A DNA stretch of 55,213 bases. Origin: CAYNJF01 sp964351745. GTDB taxonomy: Bacteria > Pseudomonadota > Gammaproteobacteria > Berkiellales > Berkiellaceae. The DNA is taken from NCBI GenBank assembly GCA_964351745.1, contig CAYGPI010000007.1, forward strand, positions 1 to 55,213. Reading direction: 5' to 3'. The position numbers and the translations under genes were made by a program. Under the pieces are notes generated by a model. The model had not been told where the DNA came from and searched no databases. It worked only from the letters and a program-made list of their open reading frames with translations. Shown here piece after piece: positions 33,920 through 43,132 of the stretch; within the stretch, counting starts at the first letter, position 1, and each line of letters begins with the position of its first letter.

Positions 33920-34312
33920 TTATGAAATTGCATCTGCATTTTCTTCAAGTTCAGACTCTTGTGAAACTTCATAGTCTAAATTTGTGCTAAACGACATTTT
34001 ATCATAAGGCTTTAGATTTTCACTAAGAGCATCATCAATTTTGTGCTGCAACGCTTGTAACCTGTCATTGACACTAGAATCTTCATGAGGATTTCTATTT
34101 TTCAAGTTAGATAACTCATGCGAGATATTCAGAGCAGCCATCACAGCAATGCGCTCTAATCCAATGACGCGACCGGAATTTTTAATTTGGCGCATATGTT
34201 TATCTAAGTAACTGGCAGCCTCATAAAGCTCGTCCTTTTTGTCTTTGGGACAGTTTACTCGAAATTCTTTGTCTAAAATCCTTACTTTTGTCTCTTTGTC
34301 TTCATCCGTCAT
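33920..34312 (-). CDS. zapA: Cell division protein ZapA
   Basis: A 130-residue FtsZ-ring stabiliser. The N-terminal half ('VRILDKEFRVNCPKDKKDELYEAASYLDKHM ... GLERIAVMAALNISHEL') is the ZapA globular domain, followed by a coiled coil and an acidic tail. AGGAG and GAGG lie upstream of the ATG. It heads zapA-ssrS-fau and diverges from the ygfB operon, the order known from Escherichia coli. Confidence 0.94.
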   Translation of the reverse strand: MTDEDKETKVRILDKEFRVNCPKDKKDELYEAASYLDKHMRQIKNSGRVIGLERIAVMAALNISHELSNLKNRNPHEDSSVNDRLQALQHKIDDALSENLKPYDKMSFSTNLDYEVSQESELEENADAIS

Positions 34313-34493
34313 AATAAACCTCGCTCCTGTTGCAAGATACCGTTGTTATTATAGAAAGTGTACGTGGTTTAAACAGCCAGTGCCAGGCATCAAGCTCAAA
34401 TATAATATGAGAATGACTTAGATCGTTCTCTTAGTTAAAGAGTTCTGAGTCTATGTTAGAATGCGGATGTTTTTGCACATGAGTGAATGAAAT

Positions 34494-35063
34494 ATGAGTT
34501 ACGAAGTTAAGTTAGTTGGCCACGAAGTTTTAACACAAGCGATGGCAGAGATAGACACTGATCTAGTGGCATCTGAAGTCCAAGGCATAGCCTTTGGTTT
34601 TGTGTGTCTCAAAGACATGAGACAAGCGGAAATGGTTTGGGCGAAATTTATTCTTGATGAATTTCAAGAAGTTTTGGAAGATCCCAAATATATACCATTT
34701 CTAGAAATGATGGGGCATCTCTTTAGGGGGTGTCAGGCAGATCTATTCTCAGGCGAATATGGTATAACCTTATGTTTGCCAGATGATGAAACTGCTTTTG
34801 CCGCAAGGGCCGCAGCGCTAAGTGCTTGGTGTAAAGGCTTTATGTATGGCCTAGGGATTGCTGGTAAACCAGAAGTTCTGAACACGGAAGATATACAGGA
34901 CGCGCTCAGCGATTTATCTGAAATGATTGATTTAGATTATGATGAGCAAGATGAGCTCCAGAATGAAGCAGCTTTTGTAGAGCTTATTGAGTATGTGCGA
35001 TTAGTGCCAGTGATGATTTTTCAAAATCAAGCCGCTGAGCAAAAGGAAGAAACAATCCACTAA
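34494..35063 (+). CDS. ygfB: UPF0149 family protein YgfB
   Basis: A 189-residue UPF0149/YecA-like helical protein with 'SEVQGIAFGFVC' near the start, 'FLEMMGHLFRG' and 'ALSAWCKGFMYGLG' in the middle, and 'LSEMIDLDYD ... AFVELIEYVRLVPVMIF' at the end. The function is not well defined. It heads the ygfB-pepP-ubiH-ubiI-gcv operon. The leader has a possible extended -10 (TGTTAGAAT at 34454-34462). Confidence 0.93.
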   Translation: MSYEVKLVGHEVLTQAMAEIDTDLVASEVQGIAFGFVCLKDMRQAEMVWAKFILDEFQEVLEDPKYIPFLEMMGHLFRGCQADLFSGEYGITLCLPDDETAFAARAAALSAWCKGFMYGLGIAGKPEVLNTEDIQDALSDLSEMIDLDYDEQDELQNEAAFVELIEYVRLVPVMIFQNQAAEQKEETIH

Positions 35064-35072
35064 GGAGCTGAT

Positions 35073-36401
35073 ATGAGTCCCCAACACCGCCACCTTCAAC
35101 ATTATGCTGATCGAAGGTTTAAAGCCTTTGAGAGGATGGGTGCGCAAAGTGCTTGCTTGGTTCCATCGAGCAAGACAATCATAAGAAATGGTGATGCGCA
35201 CTATCCTTTTAGACAAGATAGTTATCTTCACTATTTGTCAGGGTGGCCAGAGGATAATACGCTACTGTTATTGGTGTGTGTGGATCAGAAGCAAAAAGCG
35301 ATTATATTTTGCCAAGAAAGTAGTGATTTTGAAAAAAGGTGGGTAGGGGAGCGCATAGGTCCACAAAAGGCCGTGGCTGAATTTGGGTTTGATGAAGCTT
35401 ATGCCTTTGAAGAAATCGCTGAACTTTTGCCGGAACTGCTTAAAGGCTGCGAGAAGCTTTATTATCCTTTAGATCCTCAGCATGTCGCGGGCTCTTATGT
35501 GCATTCTGCTTTAAACGTGATGAGCCGTATGAAAAGAGCAGGCTGGCAAGTGCCTACTAATCATATCGATTTAAGCTATTTGCTAGATGAGTTAAGGCTT
35601 TTTAAAATGGGCGATGAAATGGCTCGTATGCGAAAAGCTGCTAGCATCTCAGCAAAGGCTCACATCAGAGCCATGCTTCATGCTCGTGCTGATATGTTTG
35701 AGTATGAGCTTGAAGCAGAATATAACTACGAATTCTTAAAACATGGCGCTCATGACGTGGCCTATACCTCAATTGTTGCAGGCGGTAAGAATGCTTGTGT
35801 TCTCCATTACATCAAAAACAATCAAAAAATTAAAGATGGCGATTTAGTCTTGGTTGATGCGGGGTGCGAATACCAAGGGTACGCTTCTGATATCACTAGA
35901 ACATTTCCCATCAATGGTGTTTTTACTGAGCCCCAAAAAGCGGTTTATAATATTGTGCTCGAAGCTCAGTTAGCGGCTATCAACGTGGCGAAGGCAGGAG
36001 AGCCATGGAATCGTATGCAAGCTGTCATTTTAGAGGTGATGGTGGCGGGATTGATTGAGCTTGGTGTTTTAGAAGGCGAAGTTAAAGCGCTTGTCGAGCA
36101 AGAAGCTTACAAGCCTTACTATATGCACAACAGTGGACACTGGTTAGGTCTCGATGTTCATGATGTTGGTGATTATAAAGTTGATAAACTTTGGCGCACT
36201 TTAAAGCCGGGTATGGTGTTGACCATAGAGCCAGGCTTATATTTTCCGCAAGAAGACCACACAATTCCTGAAGCCTTGAGAGGAATAGGTATTCGGATTG
36301 AGGATGATGTTTTGATCACGGATGGTGAGCCAGATATTTTATCTAAAGAAGTGCCTAAAACCATAGCAGAGATTGAAGCTTTAATGATGACAAAGTTATG
36401 A
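35073..36401 (+). CDS. pepP: Xaa-Pro aminopeptidase
   Basis: A 442-residue pita-bread metallopeptidase releasing N-terminal residues that precede proline. The N-terminal domain includes 'FRQDSYLHYLSGWPE'. Catalytic-domain metal ligands lie in 'LVLVDAGCEYQGYASDITRTFP' (two Asp), 'HNSGHWLGLDVHD' (His), 'LTIEPGLYFP' and 'GIGIRIEDDVL' (Glu). The length equals typical PepP. It lies 9 bases after ygfB, overlaps ubiH by 4, and has a clear AAGGAG site. Confidence 0.97.
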   Translation: MSPQHRHLQHYADRRFKAFERMGAQSACLVPSSKTIIRNGDAHYPFRQDSYLHYLSGWPEDNTLLLLVCVDQKQKAIIFCQESSDFEKRWVGERIGPQKAVAEFGFDEAYAFEEIAELLPELLKGCEKLYYPLDPQHVAGSYVHSALNVMSRMKRAGWQVPTNHIDLSYLLDELRLFKMGDEMARMRKAASISAKAHIRAMLHARADMFEYELEAEYNYEFLKHGAHDVAYTSIVAGGKNACVLHYIKNNQKIKDGDLVLVDAGCEYQGYASDITRTFPINGVFTEPQKAVYNIVLEAQLAAINVAKAGEPWNRMQAVILEVMVAGLIELGVLEGEVKALVEQEAYKPYYMHNSGHWLGLDVHDVGDYKVDKLWRTLKPGMVLTIEPGLYFPQEDHTIPEALRGIGIRIEDDVLITDGEPDILSKEVPKTIAEIEALMMTKL

Positions 36402-37552
36402 CGGCAGATGTTGTGATTGTGGGAGGTGGCCCGATTGGGGCTATGGCTGCTTTAGTCTTTAAAAAAAAATATCCACAAGTGACTTTAATTGAACAAAGAC
36501 CGCTTCAAAGTTTTTTAAGTCTTGAAAGAAGTCGCACTTTAGCTTTAAATTTTAAAAGTATAAAAATTTTACAAGCTTTTGGGCTTTTAGATGATTTGCG
36601 TGCTTATTTATCTCCTATTAAAGAAGTTCATGTCTCTGTAAAAGGACATCTCGGAGCCACACGCATAAAAAGCCAAGCGCTTGATTTAGAAATGTTAGGG
36701 GGCGTGATAGAGCAGCATCATTTGGAAAGGGTGCTTTATCAAAAGTTGGCTGATTTTGATGTGCAGGTGATTGATAGTGCCTCTATCACCCATTTAGAGC
36801 CAGAAAGTCCCTGGAAAATTCATTATCAAACAGCTAACCAGAAAGCGCTTATAGAGGCGCAGATTTGTGTGGCTTGTGATGGTCAGTTCTCTAAAACTAG
36901 AGAAGCTTTAGGGATCAGTGTTCAAACATTTGATTATCAACAAACGGCGACAGTGTCTATTTTATCTTTTGAAGCAGAGCATCAGTCCATAGCTTATGAG
37001 CATTTTTGTGAGCAAGGGGTTGTGGCCATTTTGCCTATGAAAGGCACTTTAGCGACCTGCATATGGACTCAACCACCCATTGATGCCCAATATATGCAAC
37101 GTGCAACACCTGAAGTTTTTGTTGAGCAATTATGCGAGCAATTTAAACGCTTAGCCTATTTTAAGCCTAAATGTTTATTTCGAAAAGAATTTCCTTTGCA
37201 GTCAGTTGTTTCTCAGATGCAAGCCACTGATAATGCTTTGCTATTAGGAAATGCTGCTCATAGTTTGCACCCCATTGCGGCACAAGGGCTTAATTTAAGT
37301 TTAAGAGATTTGCACCATATCGCAACGCAATTGCACGATAAACAAGCTGTGTTGAGTGATATTTTTCAAAACTACACAAAGCTTCGTAAGCGTGATCAAG
37401 ATAATATGTTGAAATATACCCATCTTATGGCTTCTAAAATGGGAACTCATCAAATCCCGCGGTGGGCAAAAAGTCTAGGTTTGTCTTTGGTTGACTTGAT
37501 CCCTGGTTTTAAAAATCAAGTGAGCCACTTTAACTTAGGGTTTGGCTTATGA
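36398..37552 (+). CDS. ubiH: Ubiquinone biosynthesis FAD hydroxylase UbiH
   Basis: A 384-residue flavin monooxygenase of the UbiH/COQ6 family. The FAD dinucleotide motif is V-I-V-G-G-G-P-I-G-A, and the second FAD motif is G-N-A-A-H-S-L-H-P-I-A-A-Q-G-L-N-L. It hydroxylates the ubiquinone ring. UbiH versus UbiI is assigned by order: first of the two after pepP, as in Escherichia coli. The start overlaps pepP (ATGA) and the stop overlaps the next gene. Confidence 0.92.
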   Translation: MTADVVIVGGGPIGAMAALVFKKKYPQVTLIEQRPLQSFLSLERSRTLALNFKSIKILQAFGLLDDLRAYLSPIKEVHVSVKGHLGATRIKSQALDLEMLGGVIEQHHLERVLYQKLADFDVQVIDSASITHLEPESPWKIHYQTANQKALIEAQICVACDGQFSKTREALGISVQTFDYQQTATVSILSFEAEHQSIAYEHFCEQGVVAILPMKGTLATCIWTQPPIDAQYMQRATPEVFVEQLCEQFKRLAYFKPKCLFRKEFPLQSVVSQMQATDNALLLGNAAHSLHPIAAQGLNLSLRDLHHIATQLHDKQAVLSDIFQNYTKLRKRDQDNMLKYTHLMASKMGTHQIPRWAKSLGLSLVDLIPGFKNQVSHFNLGFGL

Positions 37553-38811
37553 AAGATGTCCGCAGCTATGATCTCGCAGTTGTTGGTGGCGCAGTTGTTG
37601 GTTTACTTAGCGCCCTTGTTTTATCAAGGTTACAAGTTAAAGTTTGTCTCATAGAAAAAATAGCAAAACCTTGTGTTGTTTCAGGGCAGACAAACACGAG
37701 AGTCGTTGCGCTAAATCATGCTTCTGTCAACATGTTAAAAAATTTAGGGCTATGGCCTCTCATCGAAAGGCATGGTGTAAGCCCCTATACAAACATGAAG
37801 GTATGGGATTATTTGGCCGATGGTGAAGTTGAATTTGATTCAGAACAAATGAAAGATTTTCAGCTGGGCTGGATTGTTGAGCAGAAAGTTCTACTTCAAG
37901 TTCTCATCGAGCGATTAGAGCAAGAAGGTCGAGTAGACTTATTCTTTGAGCAAGAGATAGAAGACGTTGATACTTCCTGTGGTCTAATCAGCTTAAAAGG
38001 ACAATTATCCATTCAGGCTAGTTTGCTGATCGCTGCAGATGGTGGACAGTCTTATTTGCGTGAAAAGGCAGGTATCGCTGTTCAACAAAAGAGTTATCAT
38101 CAAAAAGCGATTGTGGCAACGGTGTCTTGTGAGAAACCTCACCAACAAACAGCACTTCAATGTTTTCATCCTACGGGACCAGTGGCGCTTTTGCCAATGG
38201 TTAATTCGCACCAAATATCTTTAGTTTGGTCTCTAGATTCAGATGATGCACAAGAAAAGTTTGCATGTCCAGGGGCGCTTTTCGAAAAATCGTTAGCCAA
38301 TGCTGTGGAGCATGTGCTTGGGGATATGCATCTTGAAACACCTAGAGTTATGTTTCCTTTAAATAGACAATTAGCTAAGTATTACTGGAAAGAGCGTTGT
38401 ATTTTAGTTGGTGATGCTGCTCACGTTATTCATCCGCTTGCAGGTCAAGGCTTAAATTTAGGGTTGATGGACGTGGCCACTTTATTTGATGCCCTTAAGA
38501 TCTGGTTAGAAGCGGGTAAAATTGACTTACCACGATATCTTAATCGATATCAACGACAACGACGATCCCACGCCTTAATACTGCAAAGCGCCATGGATGC
38601 TTTTCATTATGGGTTTAAAAGTCGGAACATTAGCTTGTTGAGTCTTAGAAATTGGGGATTAAATAGGATCAATCTCACAGCCAGTTTAAAAAATAAAATG
38701 ATTGATGTTGCTTTAGGGAGAATAGGGTTTACCATACCCTATTTAGGGAGAAATCATCATGACAACGCTAAACAAGGACAAGCATTCAGATCGTCAAACC
38801 CCTCTTTATAG
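37549..38811 (+). CDS. ubiI: Ubiquinone biosynthesis FAD hydroxylase UbiI
   Basis: A 420-residue relative of UbiH with 'YDLAVVGGAVVGLLSAL' at the N-terminus and G-D-A-A-H-V-I-H-P-L-A-G-Q-G-L-N-L as second FAD motif. It probably adds the C5 hydroxyl in ubiquinone synthesis (visC/ubiI position). The first motif has Ala at the third position of the usual G-x-G-x-x-G, which is seen in this group. The last 17 codons overlap gcvT in another frame, a 53-base overlap. Confidence 0.91.
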   Translation: MKDVRSYDLAVVGGAVVGLLSALVLSRLQVKVCLIEKIAKPCVVSGQTNTRVVALNHASVNMLKNLGLWPLIERHGVSPYTNMKVWDYLADGEVEFDSEQMKDFQLGWIVEQKVLLQVLIERLEQEGRVDLFFEQEIEDVDTSCGLISLKGQLSIQASLLIAADGGQSYLREKAGIAVQQKSYHQKAIVATVSCEKPHQQTALQCFHPTGPVALLPMVNSHQISLVWSLDSDDAQEKFACPGALFEKSLANAVEHVLGDMHLETPRVMFPLNRQLAKYYWKERCILVGDAAHVIHPLAGQGLNLGLMDVATLFDALKIWLEAGKIDLPRYLNRYQRQRRSHALILQSAMDAFHYGFKSRNISLLSLRNWGLNRINLTASLKNKMIDVALGRIGFTIPYLGRNHHDNAKQGQAFRSSNPSL

Positions 38812-39871
38812 TGAGCATCTAAAATTAGGTGCACAAATGGTCCCTTTTGGCGGCTGGACAATGCCTCTTCATTATGGCTCTCAGTTGAAAGAGCATGAAG
38901 CTATTCGATCACATGTGGGCATGTTTGACGTCTCACACATGGCTATTGCTGATATTCATGGCACTCAAGCGAAAGATTTTCTCAGATTTGTTTTAGCCAA
39001 TGATGTTGCTAAGCTAGACAACAATAGAGCGCTATATGGTTGCATGCTTAATCAGCGAGGTGGCATTATTGATGATTTGATTACGTATAAGCTTAGCGAT
39101 GAGCATTATCGAATTATCATTAATGCAGCCACAACAACAAAAGATATTCGTTGGCTTGAAGATAAAACCAGATCGTTTGATGTCAGCATTGAGCTCATGA
39201 GTGACTTTGGTTTAATCGCTGTGCAAGGGCCAAAAGCTAGAGCACTGGTTGCACAATGCTTAGGCGTTGATGCGCAAGAGAAGATCTCTGCGCTTAAGCC
39301 GTTTCAATGCGTGTCAAGTCATCATCTTATGCTGGCTCGAACAGGCTACACGGGCGAGGATGGCTTAGAAATAGCAGGGCTTGCTGATACTTTAATTCCG
39401 CTATGGCAGCAATTAATTGAAAAAGGTGCACAACCTGCAGGTCTTGGAGCAAGGGATACGCTTCGTTTAGAAGCAGGGCTCAATCTGTATGGCGTTGATA
39501 TGGATGAAACGGTAACGCCCCTTGAGTCAAACTTATCCTGGACCGTAGACTTTAAAGATGAAGCGCGCAATTTTATAGGTAAAGAAGCCTTATTGACACA
39601 GAAAAAGGAAGGTATCGCGAATCAGTTAACAGGCATCTTTTTAGAAGGTAAGGGGCTCATTCGTGGCGGCATGAAAGTTCAATGTCCAGATGGTCGCGAA
39701 GGTGTTGTGACCAGTGGTAGTTATTCTCCATTAATGAAAGCATCTGTAGCACTTGTTCGAATCCCTAATGAACCATATCAGACCGTTGATGTTGATTTGC
39801 GCGGTCAGCTTGTTAATGCTAAATGTGTGAAACCACCTTTTGTGCGTTTAGGTAAAATCTGTTGTTTATAA
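38759..39871 (+). CDS. gcvT: Glycine cleavage system T protein (aminomethyltransferase)
   Basis: A 370-residue protein that transfers the methylene from the lipoyl-bound aminomethyl group to tetrahydrofolate. It has 'MVPFGGWTMPLHYGS', 'HVGMFDVSHM', 'RTGYTGEDGLEI', 'GLGARDTLRLEAGLNLYG' and 'GVVTSGSYSP'. The start has AGGGAGA eight bases upstream inside ubiI. The gene order gcvT-gcvH-gcvPA-gcvPB completes the P, H and T proteins. No glycine riboswitch can precede it because the leader lies inside ubiI. Confidence 0.97.
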   Translation: MTTLNKDKHSDRQTPLYSEHLKLGAQMVPFGGWTMPLHYGSQLKEHEAIRSHVGMFDVSHMAIADIHGTQAKDFLRFVLANDVAKLDNNRALYGCMLNQRGGIIDDLITYKLSDEHYRIIINAATTTKDIRWLEDKTRSFDVSIELMSDFGLIAVQGPKARALVAQCLGVDAQEKISALKPFQCVSSHHLMLARTGYTGEDGLEIAGLADTLIPLWQQLIEKGAQPAGLGARDTLRLEAGLNLYGVDMDETVTPLESNLSWTVDFKDEARNFIGKEALLTQKKEGIANQLTGIFLEGKGLIRGGMKVQCPDGREGVVTSGSYSPLMKASVALVRIPNEPYQTVDVDLRGQLVNAKCVKPPFVRLGKICCL

Positions 39872-39897
39872 AACTAAAATAAAAAAGGAGAGAAGCA

Positions 39898-40296
39898 ATG
39901 GTCGATATATCAGATGACGTTAAATATCTATCTAGTCATGAATGGGCGCGTCGCGAAGAAGACGGCATGATTGTGGTTGGAATAAGTGATTTTGCTCAAA
40001 AATTATTGGGTGATGTTGTTTTTGTCGAACTGCCGGAGATAGGTAGAGAAGTAAAAGTTGGCGAAGAAATAAGCGTGGTTGAGTCTGTGAAGGCTGCTTC
40101 TGATATCTATACACCTATGTCGGGTGAAGTCATGGAGGTCAACGAGGCTTTAAGTGACAATCCAGAGATGATCAATGAAGATGCATATTTCAATGGCTGG
40201 ATTTATAAAATGAAGCCTTATGATGATGGTGAGTGGGAAGATTTATTATCTAGTGAAGAATATTTAGAGCACGTGAAAGAAGAAGAAGGAGCTTAA
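39898..40296 (+). CDS. gcvH: Glycine cleavage system H protein
   Basis: A 132-residue lipoyl carrier. The lipoylation site is Lys65 in V-E-S-V-K-A-A-S-D-I-Y, the canonical motif. 'HEWARRE' near the start and 'NEDAYFNGWIYKMKP' near the end are typical. It shuttles the aminomethyl group between P, T and L proteins. GGAG lies upstream and gcvPA begins 4 bases after its stop. Confidence 0.98.
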   Translation: MVDISDDVKYLSSHEWARREEDGMIVVGISDFAQKLLGDVVFVELPEIGREVKVGEEISVVESVKAASDIYTPMSGEVMEVNEALSDNPEMINEDAYFNGWIYKMKPYDDGEWEDLLSSEEYLEHVKEEEGA

Positions 40297-40300
40297 CAGC

Positions 40301-41671
40301 ATGCCATTTATTCCTCATACAGCCGAAGAAGTTCAAACGATGTTGGCAGCCATTGGGGCGCCTGATGTTGAGAGCTTATTTTCGGAAATACCTGGGCATT
40401 TAAGGATTTCAGGATTGTCAGACATTGCAGATGGGCTTTCTGAAAATGAACTTAAAGTGATGATTGAATCTAAATTTCATCAAGACGCTAAGGTAGAAAA
40501 CTATGCGGGAGGTGGCGCCTACGAACATCATATACCACACGCCGTGTGGGACTTGGTATCAAGAGGCGAGTTTTTAACAGCTTATACGCCATATCAGGCA
40601 GAAGCTTCACAAGGAACTTTACAGATTCTCTTTGAATTCCAAACAATGATGGCATCTTTAATGGGGCACGATGTTTCAAATGCCTCTCTTTATGATGGCG
40701 CTTCTGCAACAGCAGAAGCCGCTCTCATGGCGGTTAGATTGATGCGCAAAGAAGACAAGCCTGTCATCTATGTGCCAGATTCTTTGCATCCTAGCTACCG
40801 AACTGTTTTAGAAAGCTTATTAACCCCTCAAAAGGTCGCTATAGAATCTATTCCCTTTGCTGTATCTGCAGGTCACACAACCATTGAGGCTTTAGAAAAA
40901 AGTTATCAGCAACTTAAGCGCTGTACAGCTTTGATCATTCCTCAGCCCAATTATTTTGGTGTTCTTGAAGAAGTGTCTATGCTGACAGATTGGGTCCATA
41001 GCAAAGGTGGATTAGCTATTGGTGTTGTCAATCCTACGGCAATGGCCTTATTAAAGCCTCCCGGGCAATGGGGAGAAAAGGGCGTTGATATTGCTTGCGG
41101 CGAAGGGCAGCCATTGGGCGTGCCTATGAACAGAGGTGGGCCTTATTTCGGGTTTTTAACATGTTTCAAAAAATCGATTCGACAAGTGCCTGGCCGTATC
41201 ATTGGTGAAACCGTTGATAATAAGAATCAACGAGGCTTCACTCTAACCTTGCAAGCTAGAGAGCAGCATATTCGCCGAGCCAAAGCGACCTCTAATATTT
41301 GCACGAATCAAGGCCTGCTTGTCACCGCAGCCTCTATCTATTTAAGTTTGATGGGTCCGCAAGGCTTAAAAAAAGTAGCGCTCGCAAGTCATCAAAATGC
41401 GCTTTATTTAGCCAAGCGCTTAGAATCGCTGCCAGGTGCAAAACTAGCTTTCAATCGCCCTTTCTTTCATGAGGTAGCAGTTCATTGTCCTAAACCTGTG
41501 CAAGAGATTATGACTCAAATGATTTCATGTGGATATTTCCCAGGGATCAATATCGGAGAAAGCTATCCTGAACTTGATCATACTTTGCTCATTTGTACCA
41601 CTGAAACAAAAACAAAAGCACAGATCGATACTTTTGTTGAAACGTTAAAAGATTGCTGGGAGAAAGGGTAA
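40301..41671 (+). CDS. gcvPA: Glycine dehydrogenase (decarboxylating) subunit 1
   Basis: A 456-residue N-terminal half of the P protein. It opens 'MPFIPHTAEEVQTML', with 'GGGAYEHHIPHAVWDLVSRGEFLTAYTPYQAE' and 'YDGASATAEAALMA', as in split-type GcvPA. The PLP lysine is on the partner. Escherichia coli has one fused GcvP of about 957 residues, whereas this organism uses the two-subunit form seen in Gram-positives, Legionella/Coxiella relatives and others. Its stop shares a TAATG with gcvPB. Confidence 0.97.
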   Translation: MPFIPHTAEEVQTMLAAIGAPDVESLFSEIPGHLRISGLSDIADGLSENELKVMIESKFHQDAKVENYAGGGAYEHHIPHAVWDLVSRGEFLTAYTPYQAEASQGTLQILFEFQTMMASLMGHDVSNASLYDGASATAEAALMAVRLMRKEDKPVIYVPDSLHPSYRTVLESLLTPQKVAIESIPFAVSAGHTTIEALEKSYQQLKRCTALIIPQPNYFGVLEEVSMLTDWVHSKGGLAIGVVNPTAMALLKPPGQWGEKGVDIACGEGQPLGVPMNRGGPYFGFLTCFKKSIRQVPGRIIGETVDNKNQRGFTLTLQAREQHIRRAKATSNICTNQGLLVTAASIYLSLMGPQGLKKVALASHQNALYLAKRLESLPGAKLAFNRPFFHEVAVHCPKPVQEIMTQMISCGYFPGINIGESYPELDHTLLICTTETKTKAQIDTFVETLKDCWEKG

Positions 41672-43131
41672 TGGTTATTTTCGAAAAGTCTCGAAAAGGC
41701 GCTAAAGCACATGGGCAACATCCGAAACTCAAATCATTAGAGCATCAGGTGCCAGAGCATTTAATGCGAGAAGATAGCCCAGTGTTACCAGAGCTATCTG
41801 AGTTGGAAGTGATCCGACATTTTCATAAGTTATCCCACAAGAATTTCTCCATTGATGGCCAATTCTATCCTTTGGGCTCATGCACGATGAAATACAACCC
41901 AAGGGGTGTTCATAATATTGCTGGGCATACAAAGATGAAGGATGTTCATCCTCTTATGCCTGCAGAGTATTCTCAGGGCTTTTTAAGTTGTCTTTTTGAA
42001 TTGCAAGAAGATCTTAAATATATTACTGGGATGAGTGGTGTTTCATTATCACCTATGGCTGGTGCGCAGGGAGAGTTTGCTGGTTGCGCTATGATCAAAG
42101 CTTACCATATGGCGAATCATGACACGGATAGATGTGAGATGTTGGTGCCAGATTCAGCTCATGGTACCAATCCTGCTTCGGCGGTGATGTGTGGATTTAC
42201 GATAAGAGAAGTACCCACTAAAGAGGATGGTGATTTAGATTTTGAAGCATTAAAGCAAGTTGTAAGTGAAAAGACAGCAGGGATTATGTTGACTAATCCT
42301 TCTACGCTGGGTCTTTTCGAAAGACAGATAGATAAAGTTTCAAAACTGATTCATGACGCAGGTGGCTTGCTTTATTATGATGGTGCCAATTTAAATGCCA
42401 TTATGGGTAAGGTTCGTCCTGGTGATATGGGATTTGATGTGATGCATATGAATATGCATAAGACATTTGCGACGCCTCATGGTGGTGGCGGGCCAGGCAG
42501 TGGGCCTGTTGCTGTATCAAAAAGACTATTACCTTTTATGCCAATTCCAGTTGTTGGGAAAGATACTAAAACGGGAACTTTTAAATGGCTTACTCAAAAA
42601 GATCGCCCGCAAACCATTGGTGCTTTGTCGGCCTTTTCTGGAAATGCTGCGATTCTTTTTAGGGCGTACCTTTATATTAAAATGCTTGGCGGTGAAGGAT
42701 TAACTCGGGTTACTGAGTATGCAACATTAAACGCTAATTATATTAAGGCCAAGTTGCACAGCAAAAACATCCCTCTTGCTTATCCTGATAGAATGGCTTC
42801 TCATGAATTTTTAACAACATTTTCAGCCATAAAGAAAGAGCATAAAGTTAGTGCTATGGATATAGCCAAGAGACTATTAGACTTTGACGTACATGCTCCA
42901 ACTACTTATTTTCCATTGGGTGTGCCAGAGTGTTTCTTAATAGAGCCTACAGAAACAGAATCAATGATTACACTTGACGGGTTTATTGATATATTAGCTA
43001 AAGTAGTAGACGAAGCTAGCAAATCACCAGATGTTGTATTGAGCGCGCCGCACAATTGCTCGGTGGGACGACTTGATGACGTGAAGGCTGCAAAAGAGCT
43101 TATTGTGACTTGGAGCAATCAAAAGGATTAA
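41671..43131 (+). CDS. gcvPB: Glycine dehydrogenase (decarboxylating) subunit 2
   Basis: A 486-residue PLP-bearing half of the P protein. 'FYPLGSCTMKYNPR' near the N-terminus, 'DSAHGTNPASA', and 'HMNMHKTFATPHGGGGPG', which contains the Schiff-base lysine, are diagnostic. It decarboxylates glycine onto the H protein lipoamide. The open frame reaches a TTG at 41653, but the ATG at 41671 overlaps the gcvPA stop (TAATG) with GGGAG upstream and is preferred. A beta-barrel gene begins 2 bases after its stop. Confidence 0.97.
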   Translation: MVIFEKSRKGAKAHGQHPKLKSLEHQVPEHLMREDSPVLPELSELEVIRHFHKLSHKNFSIDGQFYPLGSCTMKYNPRGVHNIAGHTKMKDVHPLMPAEYSQGFLSCLFELQEDLKYITGMSGVSLSPMAGAQGEFAGCAMIKAYHMANHDTDRCEMLVPDSAHGTNPASAVMCGFTIREVPTKEDGDLDFEALKQVVSEKTAGIMLTNPSTLGLFERQIDKVSKLIHDAGGLLYYDGANLNAIMGKVRPGDMGFDVMHMNMHKTFATPHGGGGPGSGPVAVSKRLLPFMPIPVVGKDTKTGTFKWLTQKDRPQTIGALSAFSGNAAILFRAYLYIKMLGGEGLTRVTEYATLNANYIKAKLHSKNIPLAYPDRMASHEFLTTFSAIKKEHKVSAMDIAKRLLDFDVHAPTTYFPLGVPECFLIEPTETESMITLDGFIDILAKVVDEASKSPDVVLSAPHNCSVGRLDDVKAAKELIVTWSNQKD

Positions 43132-43132
43132 T

